Position numbers and translations under genes: made by a program. This document shows positions 46,557 through 57,959 of a stretch of 64,000 nt of DNA, piece after piece. The number at the start of each line of letters is the position of its first letter. The stretch's first letter is position 1. Below the pieces are notes generated by a model. It worked only from the letters and a program-made list of their open reading frames with translations, ran no database searches and was not told where the DNA came from. This DNA is from Pseudoscleropodium purum (lineage: Eukaryota > Streptophyta > Bryopsida > Hypnales > Brachytheciaceae): the NCBI GenBank assembly GCA_963969395.1, contig OZ017795.1:25029063-25093062 (forward strand), given 5' to 3'.

Positions 46557-46737
46557 TTTGCCCCTTGTGAATGCAAGGTGGAGCGGAGAGCTTGGTAGTT
46601 CATCCTCCATTGGCTCCTTTCCGAGGCAAGGCAAGAGTGGTTTATTGGGGCCCCCTTGTTGCCAATTTTTTGGACACTTGCGCGTGAATTTAATTTCAAA
46701 TTAAAAAATTTGATCTATATCAATTTCATTTGTCACG

Positions 46738-48223
46738 ATGCCGAAGGGGAAGAAGAAGGTTGCGAAGCTTAAACATGGAGAGGGACCATCGAACTTGGAA
46801 GTAGCTCGCCAAAGTCCTTCGGAAGAATGCAAGAAATTCATGATTGAGCGCATTGTTCAATTTTATGAATCGGAAACAACATTGTCTTTAGACAATAAGT
46901 ACATTAGATATCAAGAGGAGTGCGTGTCTAAATTCAAGGTAGACATGACACAGATGTTGTTGAATGCATTGAATGTGACGAAGTGGCATGACGAAATGCA
47001 TAAAACGTACTTCACCAAATGTTTGGAGAACAAGGTTTATGACGCTTTGTGGAATTCCAAAGTCATTTTGGTTAAATATGGCAAGGAATATCGATCCAAT
47101 GACGCCCAGTTTGAAGAAGTGATTCTGAAAGCGGACTTGTTTAGGGGGCGATGTGCTCCATTATCCAAAAAGCACAATCGAGTTGGTTCAATTGGTTGGT
47201 GGAAAAGCAATGATGGAGTTGCTGAAGCGGAAAGGAACAAACGGCACCTCATAGCACTTCTAGATACAGCACACGTGATTGCTGTTGATGATAGAACAAT
47301 GATAGGTGGATATGCAACGATTCGAAAGATTCGTATTGAAAGATGTTCAGGAATACTTCCTTATTGGGAGTTTGCGGCAAATAAATCCATTCACCACCAA
47401 ACTCGACCCGATCTTGCAAAGTTAAAACATCAAAACGAATCAATGGTTGTTCGAATTCCACACGCGGGTGTGATACGATTTGCTGCAGTGCACGGAACGA
47501 CGTGTGAAGGTTATGCGTATTGATGGAATGGTAGAACTCTTCGACAAATGTTGAATATGGATAAGGACTATCCAGACAACATTCAAATCCGTTTGATGTA
47601 TACAAATCCAACCGAAGAGGAGGTTGTAAAAGCTCACCGTTTAGGGCGATATCGGAAGAAGCGCACGGAGTTGACATGGGCGTTTATGCATATAATGTAT
47701 GCAGTGCATCTTGCTGGACATTTGCACAATGATCTTTCTCCGGACAACATCTTGTTGCATTTTCCAGAGGATGAGTCACGTGTGTATATTAGAGTTTGCG
47801 ATTGGGGCATAATCACCTTAGCTTCTCAGCCAATGAAGTCTTTGTACACATTCACATCAGCAGATGAGATGAAACAAACTTTGCAGAGGAGATGGTGGGT
47901 GGATCCACGTATTGCATAAAGCAGGTGCAGATGTGAAAGTCATTCCGATGTATTCACGTAAGTCGGAAGAGTATGCCGTTCGAAAAATTGCTCGGCGGAT
48001 GAATGGAAACAACATGTCAAAGGCGTATTTCAACGTGCTACTTAGAACACCTAGTGCGACACAATTTGCCTTTCATGACTTTGCAAAAGTGTTTTATGCT
48101 TACTTGAAGCGCATTTCTTCGAAGACTGATGATGAAAATACTAGTTTGGCCCATGTGATTACGCGATTTTCTAATACATATCGTTGGCCGATGCCAGATG
48201 AACATTTCTGCCATTTATATTAG
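46738..48223 (+). pseudogene. Protein-kinase-like cargo gene, stop plus frameshift
   Basis: ATG at 46738. Residues 1-180 are a helical, charged N-terminal region of unknown family with a Lys-rich start. The kinase fold follows: glycine-loop-like 'IGGYATIRKIRIE' (~189-201), hinge-region 'HAGVIRFAAVHGTTCEGYAY' (242-261), a TGA at 47521-47523 where the next residue is probably Trp, catalytic loop 'HNDLSPDNIL' (~330, catalytic Asp and Asn present) and metal-binding 'CDWG' (~355, DWG in place of DFG). A frameshift near 47910 moves the frame, which then runs open to 48223 through the C-lobe. The catalytic residues suggest that the ancestor was an active kinase. Cargo kinases of this kind are not part of the standard hAT gene set. 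Specific family unknown. Confidence 0.8.
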
Positions 48224-48609
48224 ATTGGTAGTGCAGAAGTAGTAGTTGAATAGGTTATATAGGCATTAAAAATTAGTTTAGAAATATAGAGTTGGAATGA
48301 AAAAAATTATATGTGCAATTAGCCAAATGTGCACAATGTATGGTATTCTATATTAAGTTGAATACATTTTGCCCATATTGATTATGTTTGTATTTGTGTT
48401 GATCTTGATTTTTTAAATAGTATATATATATATTTGAAGTCACAAATTTTTTTAGTTTGCCTTTTGAAAATGAATTGGAATTTTTTCATACTTTCAAGAC
48501 TATCATGGACTCGTGGTCAAACTTTATAATCTTTCAACTTATGAGAGACATTGTTTTAATAACAAATCGCGAACCATTGCACTTCATTTAACATTTAATT
48601 GTTTAAAGA
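48224..48609. other. AT-rich 3' flank of the kinase-like gene
   Basis: Contains a (TA)n stretch at ~48420 and no other feature. Ends where the right terminal GC block begins. Confidence 0.4.
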
Positions 48610-48779
48610 TTAAGGGAGTGACCGCGGGGCAGTTTGGCTAAGGCGGTCGGGGGAAATAGGGCCGTCTGGGAGGACGGGGCGGACGGGGCGGTCCCGGTAG
48701 ACGTTGCGTCTGCCAGGACCGCGAATGTCAGCGGACGCTACGGACACAGCGTCCGCGTCCGGACGTCATGTCAACCCTG
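48610..48779. repeat. Right terminal GC-rich block of the giant element
   Basis: Reading inward from the end at 48779, the sequence CAGGGTTGACATGACGTCC, then 'gacgctgtgtccg-agcgtccgctgacattcgcg', matches the left end of MITE A closely for ~65 bases. It then passes into CGTCCG-rich repeats. Confidence 0.88.
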
Positions 48780-48787
48780 CTATGGAG

Positions 48788-50530
48788 AGAGGGGGCTTTT
48801 CTAGTAATAGACATAGAAGAATAAAAGAGGAAAAAGAGGAAGAAAGATTTTGGGTGAATAGTTAGAAAAATAAGATTTAGATTTTTTTCCTAAAGAAATA
48901 TTAGGAATTGTAGAAAGTCACGACACATTAGGAGAGATTTGAGGTCACAAATAGATTGTTTCTCCATATTGTGAACTAGTCATTGTTGGCCAAATTTTTT
49001 TAATTATTATTATTTTAAATAAACATTTAAAAAATAAAATTATTGTGTTAATCTGATGTAGTAGTCTCTCAACCACATTAGATTGCTTATGTGGCCAAAT
49101 TCCATGAGTTCCCATAGTCTCCAAACTCGCATTCTTTCAATGGCCTCAAAAATCCTCTAATTTTCATGTTTCACAAATTAGATTTAAAAAAAGAATTTTC
49201 TAGTGCACAAAAAATCATCAAAAATTGTCTAATGTATTGTTGAATTTTAGACCTCGTTGTATTACAAAAGGATTTAAAGCAAGCTAGACTCCCTACGTGC
49301 TTTTGGAATTTTGCATGTGCGTCTAATAAGATTTAGAATTCAATTGTGGAGAGACACGAATTCATCTAAAATAAAAAAATTACTCCAAGAGGGCTCGAAG
49401 TTTATTGTCGCATTCTCATAGGGTTTGAGTTTTTTTAGATACTGAAAATGCTATAATCTTTCAATCAATGTTGTCAAATAGTTATAAACAAATTCTAGAC
49501 AATGACATAGTTGACTTATAGGCTTTTGTAGTTTTGTATAGTTGAAGTCTAAAACAAAAGTTTTGATTTCCAATTTTAATTAATGATCTACAAATTACAT
49601 TAAAATACCTATGAGCTTTCTAGTATGACTTTTATTGAATTCAATTTTTAATATTTTTGGAAAAAAACAAAAGAAACATAGGATGTAGATTACATCAAAA
49701 TTGTTGAGATTGAAAACTTTCAACTCTATAACTAAATTATAAACCAGACTTATAGTTTCTTGTTTGTTATTTTAATTGAATGTTCCTTATTTTGTAATTG
49801 TTCCATAGAAAAAGCACTGAGTCCTTTACTAATCAGCAACTCTTGTTTTGCAACTACGAGCTAGACCTTCAAAACCCAACCTTCATGCTTTGGCATTGTT
49901 TGGAGATACCCAACCCTCATGCTTTGGCATTGTTTGGAGATGGTATTAGCAAGAATGATGAAGAAAAGTGATCCTAAGATAGTTATTTGTCTTAAGTATA
50001 AGTTGACCTTGATCCACCAGTTTTTGGCCTTTGCAAGGCCCAAAATTGTTGCATCGCATTGCCAATTTAAAAAAAGGTGAAGTAATGTCACTCATTGACG
50101 TTGCTGAAAACTATTCTTTCAAAAGACATGATGAAATCTAAAGTCAACATTGGTACAACTTCCAACTTACAATTTTTGTTCATATTACCTACACAATCAA
50201 TCTAAAGTAGGAGCCTTTGGATAGTAAATCAAAGTAGTTCATAACTAATTATTTTTACTTTACTTTTAGTTTGTTTAGTATTGTTTGTCTTTACATTTGT
50301 TGCATTTGGTGGATTTTGGATCAATCCATGTTTGTCATGTAATTTGAAATGATGGATGTACTAAACAATTTAAAGGAGCCAAGACTTGGTTTTATATATC
50401 CAAGTAGGTATCTACAATTCTTTTTACTATATAGTGTTATTCTTTCTATTCTATCAATCTATGTGGTTCCTTAATGGCTTAGACATTGATTGTTGTTTTT
50501 AAAACTAATTTTTCTAAATTGAATTGTAGG
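48788..50530. other. AT-rich spacer with a 34-bp tandem duplication
   Basis: At 49874-49941 the phrase 'acccaacc-tcatgctttgg' and its continuation occur twice with a 34-base period. The rest holds short open frames only. Confidence 0.4.
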
Positions 50531-50532
50531 GA

Positions 50533-51046
50533 CCTATCGATGACTAGGACCATAGACCGTCCACTTGGTTGCACCCTTGATTGGCACTTGGGAGGAACTA
50601 GATATGAAAAAGGGCCACATGATAGTGCTCTTATGGAAAGAACAATTGAAATTTGACTCTGTACAAATCTTGCTACATATCCTGAAGTGCCATGTGAGCA
50701 TCTTTTGGCATGCAAAACTATATCAAGGAGTAGGTCCATGCACTCTATTTGTTCTATTGGTTTGTTACAATGTTGTGATTTTTGTTGCTTTGCTTGATTT
50801 TTGTTGACATTTGTCTCAATAACTCTCATGTTTCACCATTTAAACTTGTGACTTTATAGCCATTAAACAATAAAGAGGCAATTCAAGAAATGGAAGAGAA
50901 TGAGCTAGATTGGGAGGAAGAACTAGCGAGCAAGAACCATCAAGCAATGATTTTACCGACTTAGTCCCCAATCATTAATCCACATCAACATGTAGACTTA
51001 GATTTGGATGATGAAGACAATCTCCATGACAATGAACTCAATGAGT
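50533..51046 (+). pseudogene. Possible decayed coding remnant
   Basis: A plus-strand frame from ~50534 reads 'MTRTIDRPLGCTLDWHLGG' and continues to ~50655 before a TGA. After a putative intron-like gap, a second frame from ~50863 reads an acidic stretch 'MEENELDWEEELASKN' and ends 'DDEDNLHDNELNE' before a stop at ~51046. The acidic end is reminiscent of the C termini of plant transposase genes, but I cannot name a family. It may be two unrelated fragments. Confidence 0.25.
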
Positions 51047-51188
51047 AGCTATACTTTTTGAATATTTCATGTATTTTGTTTTTTTTATAATGTAGTGCTT
51101 TATTTTTTGTTGAAGCTACCGAAGTAACTATTGCAATGAAACTCCTAAAATATCATTACATCAAGAAAGTAACCCCTTATTGAAAGGG

Positions 51189-51332
51189 TATAGTATTGAA
51201 AGTGTATTGTTGGAGTACAAAAGTAATACTGCAACAATGTAGTTTCAATGGGAATGCACTGTTCCCATTGAAATTATATTATTGCAGCACTGCTTTTGTA
51301 CTACAACAGTACATTTTCAATTCAATACTATA
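51189..51332. repeat. Long near-perfect palindrome (144 bp hairpin)
   Basis: Arms of ~65-70 bases, outermost TATAGTATTGAA and TTCAATACTATA, including 'tacaaaagtaatactgcaa' against 'ttgcagcactgcttttgta', around a short centre near 51255. Further copies of 'aacagtactg' follow to 51378. Options are a MITE, or a transcribed hairpin able to feed a small-RNA pathway. No target duplication was recognised beyond the palindrome. Confidence 0.8.
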
Positions 51333-51389
51333 CTGTGAAAGGAAGGAAACCATTGAAACAGTACTGCAACAGTACTGACAGAGGGGGGT

Positions 51390-52020
51390 TAGATCCCGAT
51401 GAGTAGAATTGAAAATGTTGCTTTTTCATCATCCGCTTCAAACTGCACGTCCCAAATTTTTGTTGGCGCCTCAGTACCTGTGACTGTAGGCGAACTAAAC
51501 AATGAGTACTGTGATGCAAAGGAAGTAAGCTTAGCGCCTATCTTGTACCAAGTATTCAATGTCTTCCATAACAAATTGACTTCAAAGATACCTTTCCACA
51601 TTTCCAAGTGATTGTTTTAATGATATTGGTTGTCTTCGTATATGTAATCCAGTATTGGGAGGCATTGGTGTCATCTTGGAGTGGTTCTTGATTACAACCG
51701 GTGCACTGTGGACGTGTTGGATTTCATCAGTTTGAGCCGCAGCTAGTTGGCGAACACAGTACAAAACGAGGTGAATTCGAGATAGAGATTCTAATGCACA
51801 AGGAACGCCCAATGGACCACTTACGGGTCAAGGATGCGACGTTAAAATGCGCTTGGGGTATGCATCTGAGGAAAATGATTAAAATTTCATGTAAGCAAAA
51901 CTGCTCCATTGTGTACAATATCCTACATGATGGATGCGTGCAAGAATGCAATGACAATGAAACTACAGGACCATATACAAAATTGAAGAGACACCATCCA
52001 TCGCGGTGGAATCGTTGCGC
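51390..52020. other. Less AT-rich stretch 3' of the anoctamin gene, unassigned
   Basis: Base composition here is similar to the exons of the neighbouring gene. Open frames exist on both strands (plus 51399-51611 and 51701-52198; minus 51389-51607 and 51582-51812), but none has a motif I recognise, and they overlap each other. The stretch may be the 3' untranslated region of the anoctamin gene plus a fragment of another gene. I do not call a product. Confidence 0.3.
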
Positions 52021-52024
52021 GCCA

Positions 52025-55000
52025 CTAGTCGAGCTCCGGGTTTTGTATATCTCGCATGATCTCGTTTTGCGCAGTGTCGTCCTCCAGCATGCTCAGCAGC
52101 CGGTGCGACACGCGGTCTTGGATGTAGGCCTTCTTGATGCGACGCGCTTTGATCCACGCGGGCTCCTATCACAACACACATTTGACGCATGTCGGTGAAA
52201 CTCGTAATGTAAGGTCTCCAATCACCATTGATACAGTAAGGGAGAGGTTCCATTCACCATACAGGTGAACTTTGAATCTTTCCCTCCAACAACCCACAAA
52301 TTTGCACCATCTAAAATATTGGAATGTTTATTTCGTGTTAAAATACAAAACAATTGCAAAAAATCTAATGTCAGAAGATCAAATATTTTCACAGTTAGCT
52401 AAATTCAAAGCTCACCTGTATGGTCAATGGAGCCTCTACCTCACATAGTCAATGGTACATTTTGATCTGTGATGTTAGAGGCCATTTTTATGTGCAGAGC
52501 GGTGATTGTTCTGTGGTTGTGTAGAAATTAGGATGCGAAACTACTGTGAGCAACATTCATTGAGAGCGGACTGAGTTGGAAGAAGCTAGCGCCTTACCTC
52601 GGGAACAAACCAGGAGAATAGAAACTTGGCCAGAAGCAACACATGCTCCAGCAGGAGAATAGCGGCTAGGCCTGGCTCAATCTTCCACCGTCCCGCGTCG
52701 TCGTACAAGCACACCAGTAGTGCGCAGTTGGTGACAATCGCCACTACTCCAAGGTTCTGCCATGACCAGTCAAGTTATTAATATTTTTGCATAGGATATG
52801 GACGATGAGCGATTGAGAAAGTTGTGGAATGAATATCGTGAGCAAGTAAGAAGGTTAGGCGTACTTGAAATATAACTAACCACGCTCCGATCGAGGCAGC
52901 TTGTCTCGGGGCTGGCCGCCGCATGGTGACGAGAAGCTTGAGAGAGTCCGACCGAATCTCCATTAGATTATTCTGTTTACAGAAGGACATTAAGGTGAAA
53001 TTACAGACAATTTGGAGAAGGAATGACAAAGATCTGCAGAAATGAGAAACCTATCAAGCTCCAAAACCTATATCGAAAACCTAATTCGCTTTAGTGACTG
53101 TTTAGAAGAGAACAGGGAAGGGTGTGTACAAGAAGCGCAAATGTGGCGACAAGCGGATAGGCGCTGGCGAACATGGTCACCATGCCAAATTGCACGGCAA
53201 GCTCCAAGAAATCTGCACTTGAAAGTGTGAATCGATATTTCAGTTTGGCTCTGTATCAGAAAGAGGATATGAACTATAGTGCATAATACTTCCCCAACAT
53301 CCAGAGCATTCGACAGGTAATTTTTCTGACGAGAAAGGAGTGGAGATCGTAGAGGGACTCACCATCGAAGAGGCCGTCTTCGAAATCATTTCCGACGCTA
53401 GCTTCATATTTCGGCGACAAGAACTGCTTCTCAACGCCCAACGCGTGGCTCTCAGGTGCCTTCTCTCCTGTATCTCTTTTGATTTGTTCGTCAGCCTTCA
53501 TAGCCTTGTATTCGGCCCATCGGTACGTCAAATACGGCACTAGATTCTCTACTACGTTGCTCATCAGCTGCAATTCAGGCAGTTAATTAGAGAAACGGAT
53601 CAGTTTTGCATTATTCGAGTAGAACTTAACCAGGTCATCTATTAGCTATCCAGACAACACTGAGAAGAGTGGAGAGCAACTATTCACTCTAGTTTGATCG
53701 TCACACCTGAGACACGATGAGGCGTTGTACCAACATTGAACGAAGAGTATTGAAATCTTTGTGCAGAATGGCTTGATAGAAGAGGCCAATGTATGATTGA
53801 AAGAAGTATAAACCGAAGACCTGCAAAACCATATGCATAAATGAAATTCTGACGAGAAATATCAATCTGTAAAACGCAAGCAATCTCACGAGTACTTCGA
53901 CGCGTCTTTGGCAAAATATATCCTTGGATGATGCAGGTACCTTGTAAATCATGCTATTTGCGGCGGCTTCTTTGTTGGCCAAATGTTCCGACTTCGTCAG
54001 CGCAATGCCTACCTGGACCCCGATCTTTGTGAGGAACTGGACTGTTAAAAGATAAACTCCGGTGAGGATGTACCTAGCAAAAATAGAGATGAAGACCCTC
54101 ATCAACATCGGTCACTCAAAAAATCTCCTCACAAAATTCTCGAAGAGCAACACAAATCACAGGGTCGATGAATCGTGAGTTTACTTGATGATGTCATTGG
54201 GGGCGTATTTGTTAAGGTGGGCGTAAAGGAGCTCAAAGGGAAACTGGACACACAGAATACATGTGACGGCGATCATGCTATTCTTTAGACTCCGGATGCG
54301 GGACAACCACTCTTCTCTTCCCAAAACCCTTGCTTCAGAATCAGAGACGTTCGCTCCATACAAATTCTCTTGCTGTGTCGTTCCTCTGAGTAGCACCCCT
54401 TGCTGCTCCCTCGTTAACGACTTGATTGTCTGAAGTTCCTCGCTCTCGTAACTCATCCCCCAACTACTCCAGGCCCCACAGGCAATCATTATCAATTCTG
54501 AAACATGGAAATTAAAGGGAGTATGAAAGAAAGCTGCAGTTAAGGACTTACTTGTTCTGAAGGCCGGCGTTCTGGCGACGCCAAAACTGGAGAAATACGA
54601 CAGCCCAGACGACGACGATCATAGCATATATCGGAGGTACTGCGGGCTCCATAGCCCTGTCCAAAAGACAAAACGGCCAGACAAATCCGTTGAGACCATG
54701 ATCCAATCACACACGCATTCAAGCCCTGAGCATTGGTAATCACATCACAAATTTCTACTTGCTTCCTACATCCATATGCATGTAATAATTCCTTATTGAA
54801 TTCACTAATCATATCGACTGACTAAACGCTTAGAATTACAAGCTTCTTACATTACCAAATAATACGGACCTCTTCTGGATTCAATCTTACAGCATTAGAA
54901 ACTCATCTCTGTGTTCCTTCAAAACGCGCTCAATTCTGCCAAATTTCAAAATCCCACCTCATTTCCAATCTGGAATATCCTGAACGAGAGATCTTCCTCT

Positions 55001-56713
55001 CGTATATTTGAAATTTATTGAAACCAAGTGAGTTTGCTTGTGTGTACTGCAGTTGCGGCTCTCACAAACCACTTGACATGAAGTGCTTCTAAGGTGATTA
55101 GATAATGCGCGCATTCGAAGTTATTAAGGACGGGGCATTATAGAGGTCAGTGACTAACCCTTGGTCTGTTAAGTTCAAGAAGATTCCTAAAACGGCAGGA
55201 AATATGAGCCACCGTGTATACATGCCCAAGAAAGCAAAATATGTAGCCACCTGCAAGGACGTCATCAATGAAGTAAGAAACACCGAACCACGCATCTTTC
55301 TCGCCAAATAAAGGTATGCACTACTGAAACACGACCATGGCTTGATATAAGTATTTTTCTCACTAAGTAAAGGTTTTTGCAAGTCTTATAACCTTCGCAC
55401 CGAAGTATGCATTCACGGCATCGAGGGGCTGACTCGTAAGATCCATCCACCTCATGGTCCAGTGCCGCAGTAGCCACTTCCGTTGCGGCTCGTCTGCAAG
55501 CAATCACCAATGAGCAATCGCAGCGTCGCATAATTTGAAACAAAGGACAACCTCCAGTGGAAAAAGCTGGAGTCTTAAACGAAAAGGTCCAACAAGAGGC
55601 TTACGATGGAGTGGCATAATCTCCTTGATGATCCCATCATCTTGCAATTTCTTTACCAATGACTGAGAAGAATTCCCAGTCCCGGACACCGAATTGATGA
55701 TACTGGTGATGCACTGGTAACGTTCTGTCCAGCTGAAAAGAGCGTCACCCAATGGCTGTCGGCAAAAACCATCCCGACGCTCCCAATCAAACACCACATC
55801 AAGTCCTGCGTGCAGTGAGGTTCCAATACTCCAAGTTACATCAGAAACTTGCGAAGCACAAGCTACTTCTTTAATTCGGTGCTTTCCATGGAAGCAGTGA
55901 AAACCAAGTTGAAACCAAAAGCTGTCACAATACAATCCGGGGTTCAAGCCTTGTTTGCCAGAAGTTAAAATAGACAATAATTGCCTATTGTAATAAATTC
56001 CAGGATATTTCGTGATTGGATGCAGAGACTTCAATGATAAGCGCAAAGGAGCTCCAACCACAATTCTGCCCTTCCAACTACGGTTCAGGGTTTCAGGTCT
56101 TGACTTACGAAACAAGGAAGAATTTTGCAAATACTCGAAGAGAAAAGTGAACCGAAGTTCAGAGGAAGTTCAAAGCTTCAACGCATTGATCCATCCCACG
56201 GATTCCAGAAACCAAGAAAATAGCTGAGTTCGGTATCCCATACCTACATTGGTGGGTTTCCTGAGCCTCAGTTTCTCTGCTGCTCGACCAACGACTTCTA
56301 GCGGCGCTGCAACCTAACCGCAACCACACATGTCATCAGATCATAACCCTAAGTAACAGGCGAAATTAAATATGCTTCAGTGCATCTGTCGGGAAATACG
56401 TTTTACCTTGAGATATATGAGGAAGTTTGCCCCATCAACCTCCTCAACAATGAGGCCTACATTAGACAACGCTGTAAATAGGTGCTTCACAGGGTCCCCT
56501 CCGAACTTCTGTCACACCACGCACAACAAGAGGTGAGCCTTCGTCCCCAACCAACGAGTCATTACAGTAGTGATCAAAACAAGGTGCAGCACGTACAGAG
56601 CGTTCGCTGTCCAAGTCTTTGGAGTCGATCACAATTGCAATTTCGAAAGGTGGTGGGGGGATTCTCTCTTTCGCATTCGCATACCAAATTGACTGTCGAG
56701 AGGACTCCTCCAT
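52025..56713 (-). CDS. Plant anoctamin-like (TMEM16) membrane protein, complete, 15 exons
   Basis: Exons: 56713-56597, 56508-56407, 56313-56244, 55805-55605, 55493-55393, 55250-55159, 54656-54552, 54463-54185, 54073-53941, 53820-53707, 53567-53363, 53212-53130, 52972-52865, 52756-52598, 52165-52025. All introns are GT-AG with consistent phases. The product is 669 residues, close to the ~665 of the Arabidopsis homologue (At1g73020). It matches the anoctamin fold: cytosolic N-terminal domain (~1-200), then about ten membrane segments, e.g. '[20 protein letters not shown]', '[20 protein letters not shown]' and '[14 protein letters not shown]'. Residues matching the TMEM16 calcium site are present: Asn442/Glu445, Glu510 ('FLEL') and Glu539/Asp543 ('NNLMEIRSD'). 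Anoctamins are calcium-activated lipid scramblases or ion channels. Which activity this one has is unknown. Start ATG in good context (AAAATGG). The acceptor of exon 8 is the least certain splice site. Confidence 0.95.
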
Positions 56714-57640
56714 TTTGGAACCACTGCAGGCGCTGTGAGCTTCTCAGGCGTCTGGAACAGAGCACAAAAGAACTGCATTGGCCACTTAGGTCATTCGGGA
56801 CATTCGCAGAGAATGCAGCAGAAGGGAGCAATTGCAAGCAAGATATATCACAGGAGCAAGGAAACAAGGTTACAAAATTCAGCACAATCAATGCGCTCAA
56901 TATGCACAAGCTACTCACCACTTGATTCTCTGGTGGGTTGACGCGATTCTCGTCACGAAATGAAGAATTTGAAGTGCAACAGACGATCACCAATCTCTTG
57001 AAGTGGATTGTGATAAAAGATTGGAGTTGAAACGTTAGGAAGCAGGAGCGAGGGAGACGAAGTGAAAGGAATCTCCACAGGAATGAAGATCCTGGGAGGA
57101 TGCCACTTGGCGCCAGTAGTAACAAGCAAGTCTCGGTTGACACGTATGCATTAGTGATACGTGTCAACTGTCCAGAGCGTGACATCGGTGCTTGATTGGT
57201 GGTTAGGGTTGCGCCAAGAAACAGGATATGCGCAGACCAGTCAGAACTGTACAGTAACAGTCTCGCTTTCTCTGCTCAGTATTTCTACTTGAAAAGAAAT
57301 TTGCATTGAAAACACCTAAAACCGTCAAAAGTAAGGAATTCGTAGTTGAGTGGATAAGGGAACCGACCTATTTCCGACCAAACAAGCAATTACACATATC
57401 TAAAGCACAGGTTTCTTGAGCAGGAATATTTTTCCGCGTGTAAAAAAAGGTCTTCCTACATCCACCCATGGGCTGGTTGCAACATTGACCAAGGTGTTGA
57501 GTCTTGTAACCAATCATAATGTGCTCTGAGAACTATGCCATAATTAATCACTACTCATGTCGACCTGATCGGAAAAAGAACAGCCTGTATAGTGGAAATA
57601 GGGAGGGTGATCAGAAATGGATTGGCTCATATAGTGAGAT
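56714..57640 (-). promoter_or_regulatory. Upstream flank and probable 5' UTR of the anoctamin gene
   Basis: Less AT-rich DNA continues ~900 bases upstream of the start codon and then gives way to AT-rich repeats near 57.65 kb. Around 57120-57180 the phrase 'gacacgtat-cat' and its inverse 'atacgtgtcaac' form a 12-14-base inverted repeat containing ACGT cores (ACGT is the core of plant bZIP sites). The minus-strand open frame here (57185-56574) overlaps exon 1 in another frame and is not a gene. I cannot place the transcription start. Confidence 0.45.
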
Positions 57641-57959
57641 GTATGCTTTTTTCTTGAAGTCTTAACTCATAAAAGATCAACATATTGTATTTAGAGGGCC
57701 AAAACTGCTTCAAAATATTTGTGGCTCCAAAGCAAGGTAAAACTCTTTATCATTGTTTATTTTTTAACAAATTCAACCATAGGATCTTTTGGTTAACTTG
57801 TTCAAGTACATTGTTCCAAAAAATTGAACAAACATTTCTACCGATTGCAAGTTCAATGTACCTATACTTCAAAATGTAGGCATTTCAAACTTTTCTAAAA
57901 GGTGAAGTTTTGTCTTTCAACATTTTTAAAAAATAAAAATCTTTTGTCCTATAAAATCT

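Larger units (their letters stand above)
37029..48779 (+). mobile_element. Giant hAT-like element (11,751 bp) carrying three damaged cargo genes
   Basis: The left end CAGGGTTGACGAATCTC and right end GACGTCATGTCAACCCTG form short terminal inverted repeats. The flanking 8-mers ctttggag (37021-37028) and ctatggag (48780-48787) agree at 7 of 8, as for a hAT-type insertion. The left ~125 bases match one end of MITEs A and B, and the right ~65 bases match their other end, which independently confirms both boundaries. Inside are a minus-strand gene (40966 to 37569), a plus-strand gene (44413-45666), a plus-strand kinase-like gene (46738-48223) and GC-rich blocks at both ends and upstream of each gene. 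I see no hAT transposase. Every gene has stop codons, so this copy is not functional now. Assignment to hAT rests on ends and TSD only; KDZ-type elements also make 8-bp duplications and remain an alternative. Confidence 0.85.

Noticed and set aside
37029..48779. Insertion from a giant DNA virus (kinase and RING proteins, GC-rich patches)
   Set aside because: Terminal inverted repeats, an 8-bp target duplication and matching MITEs show a transposon. No viral core gene was recognised.
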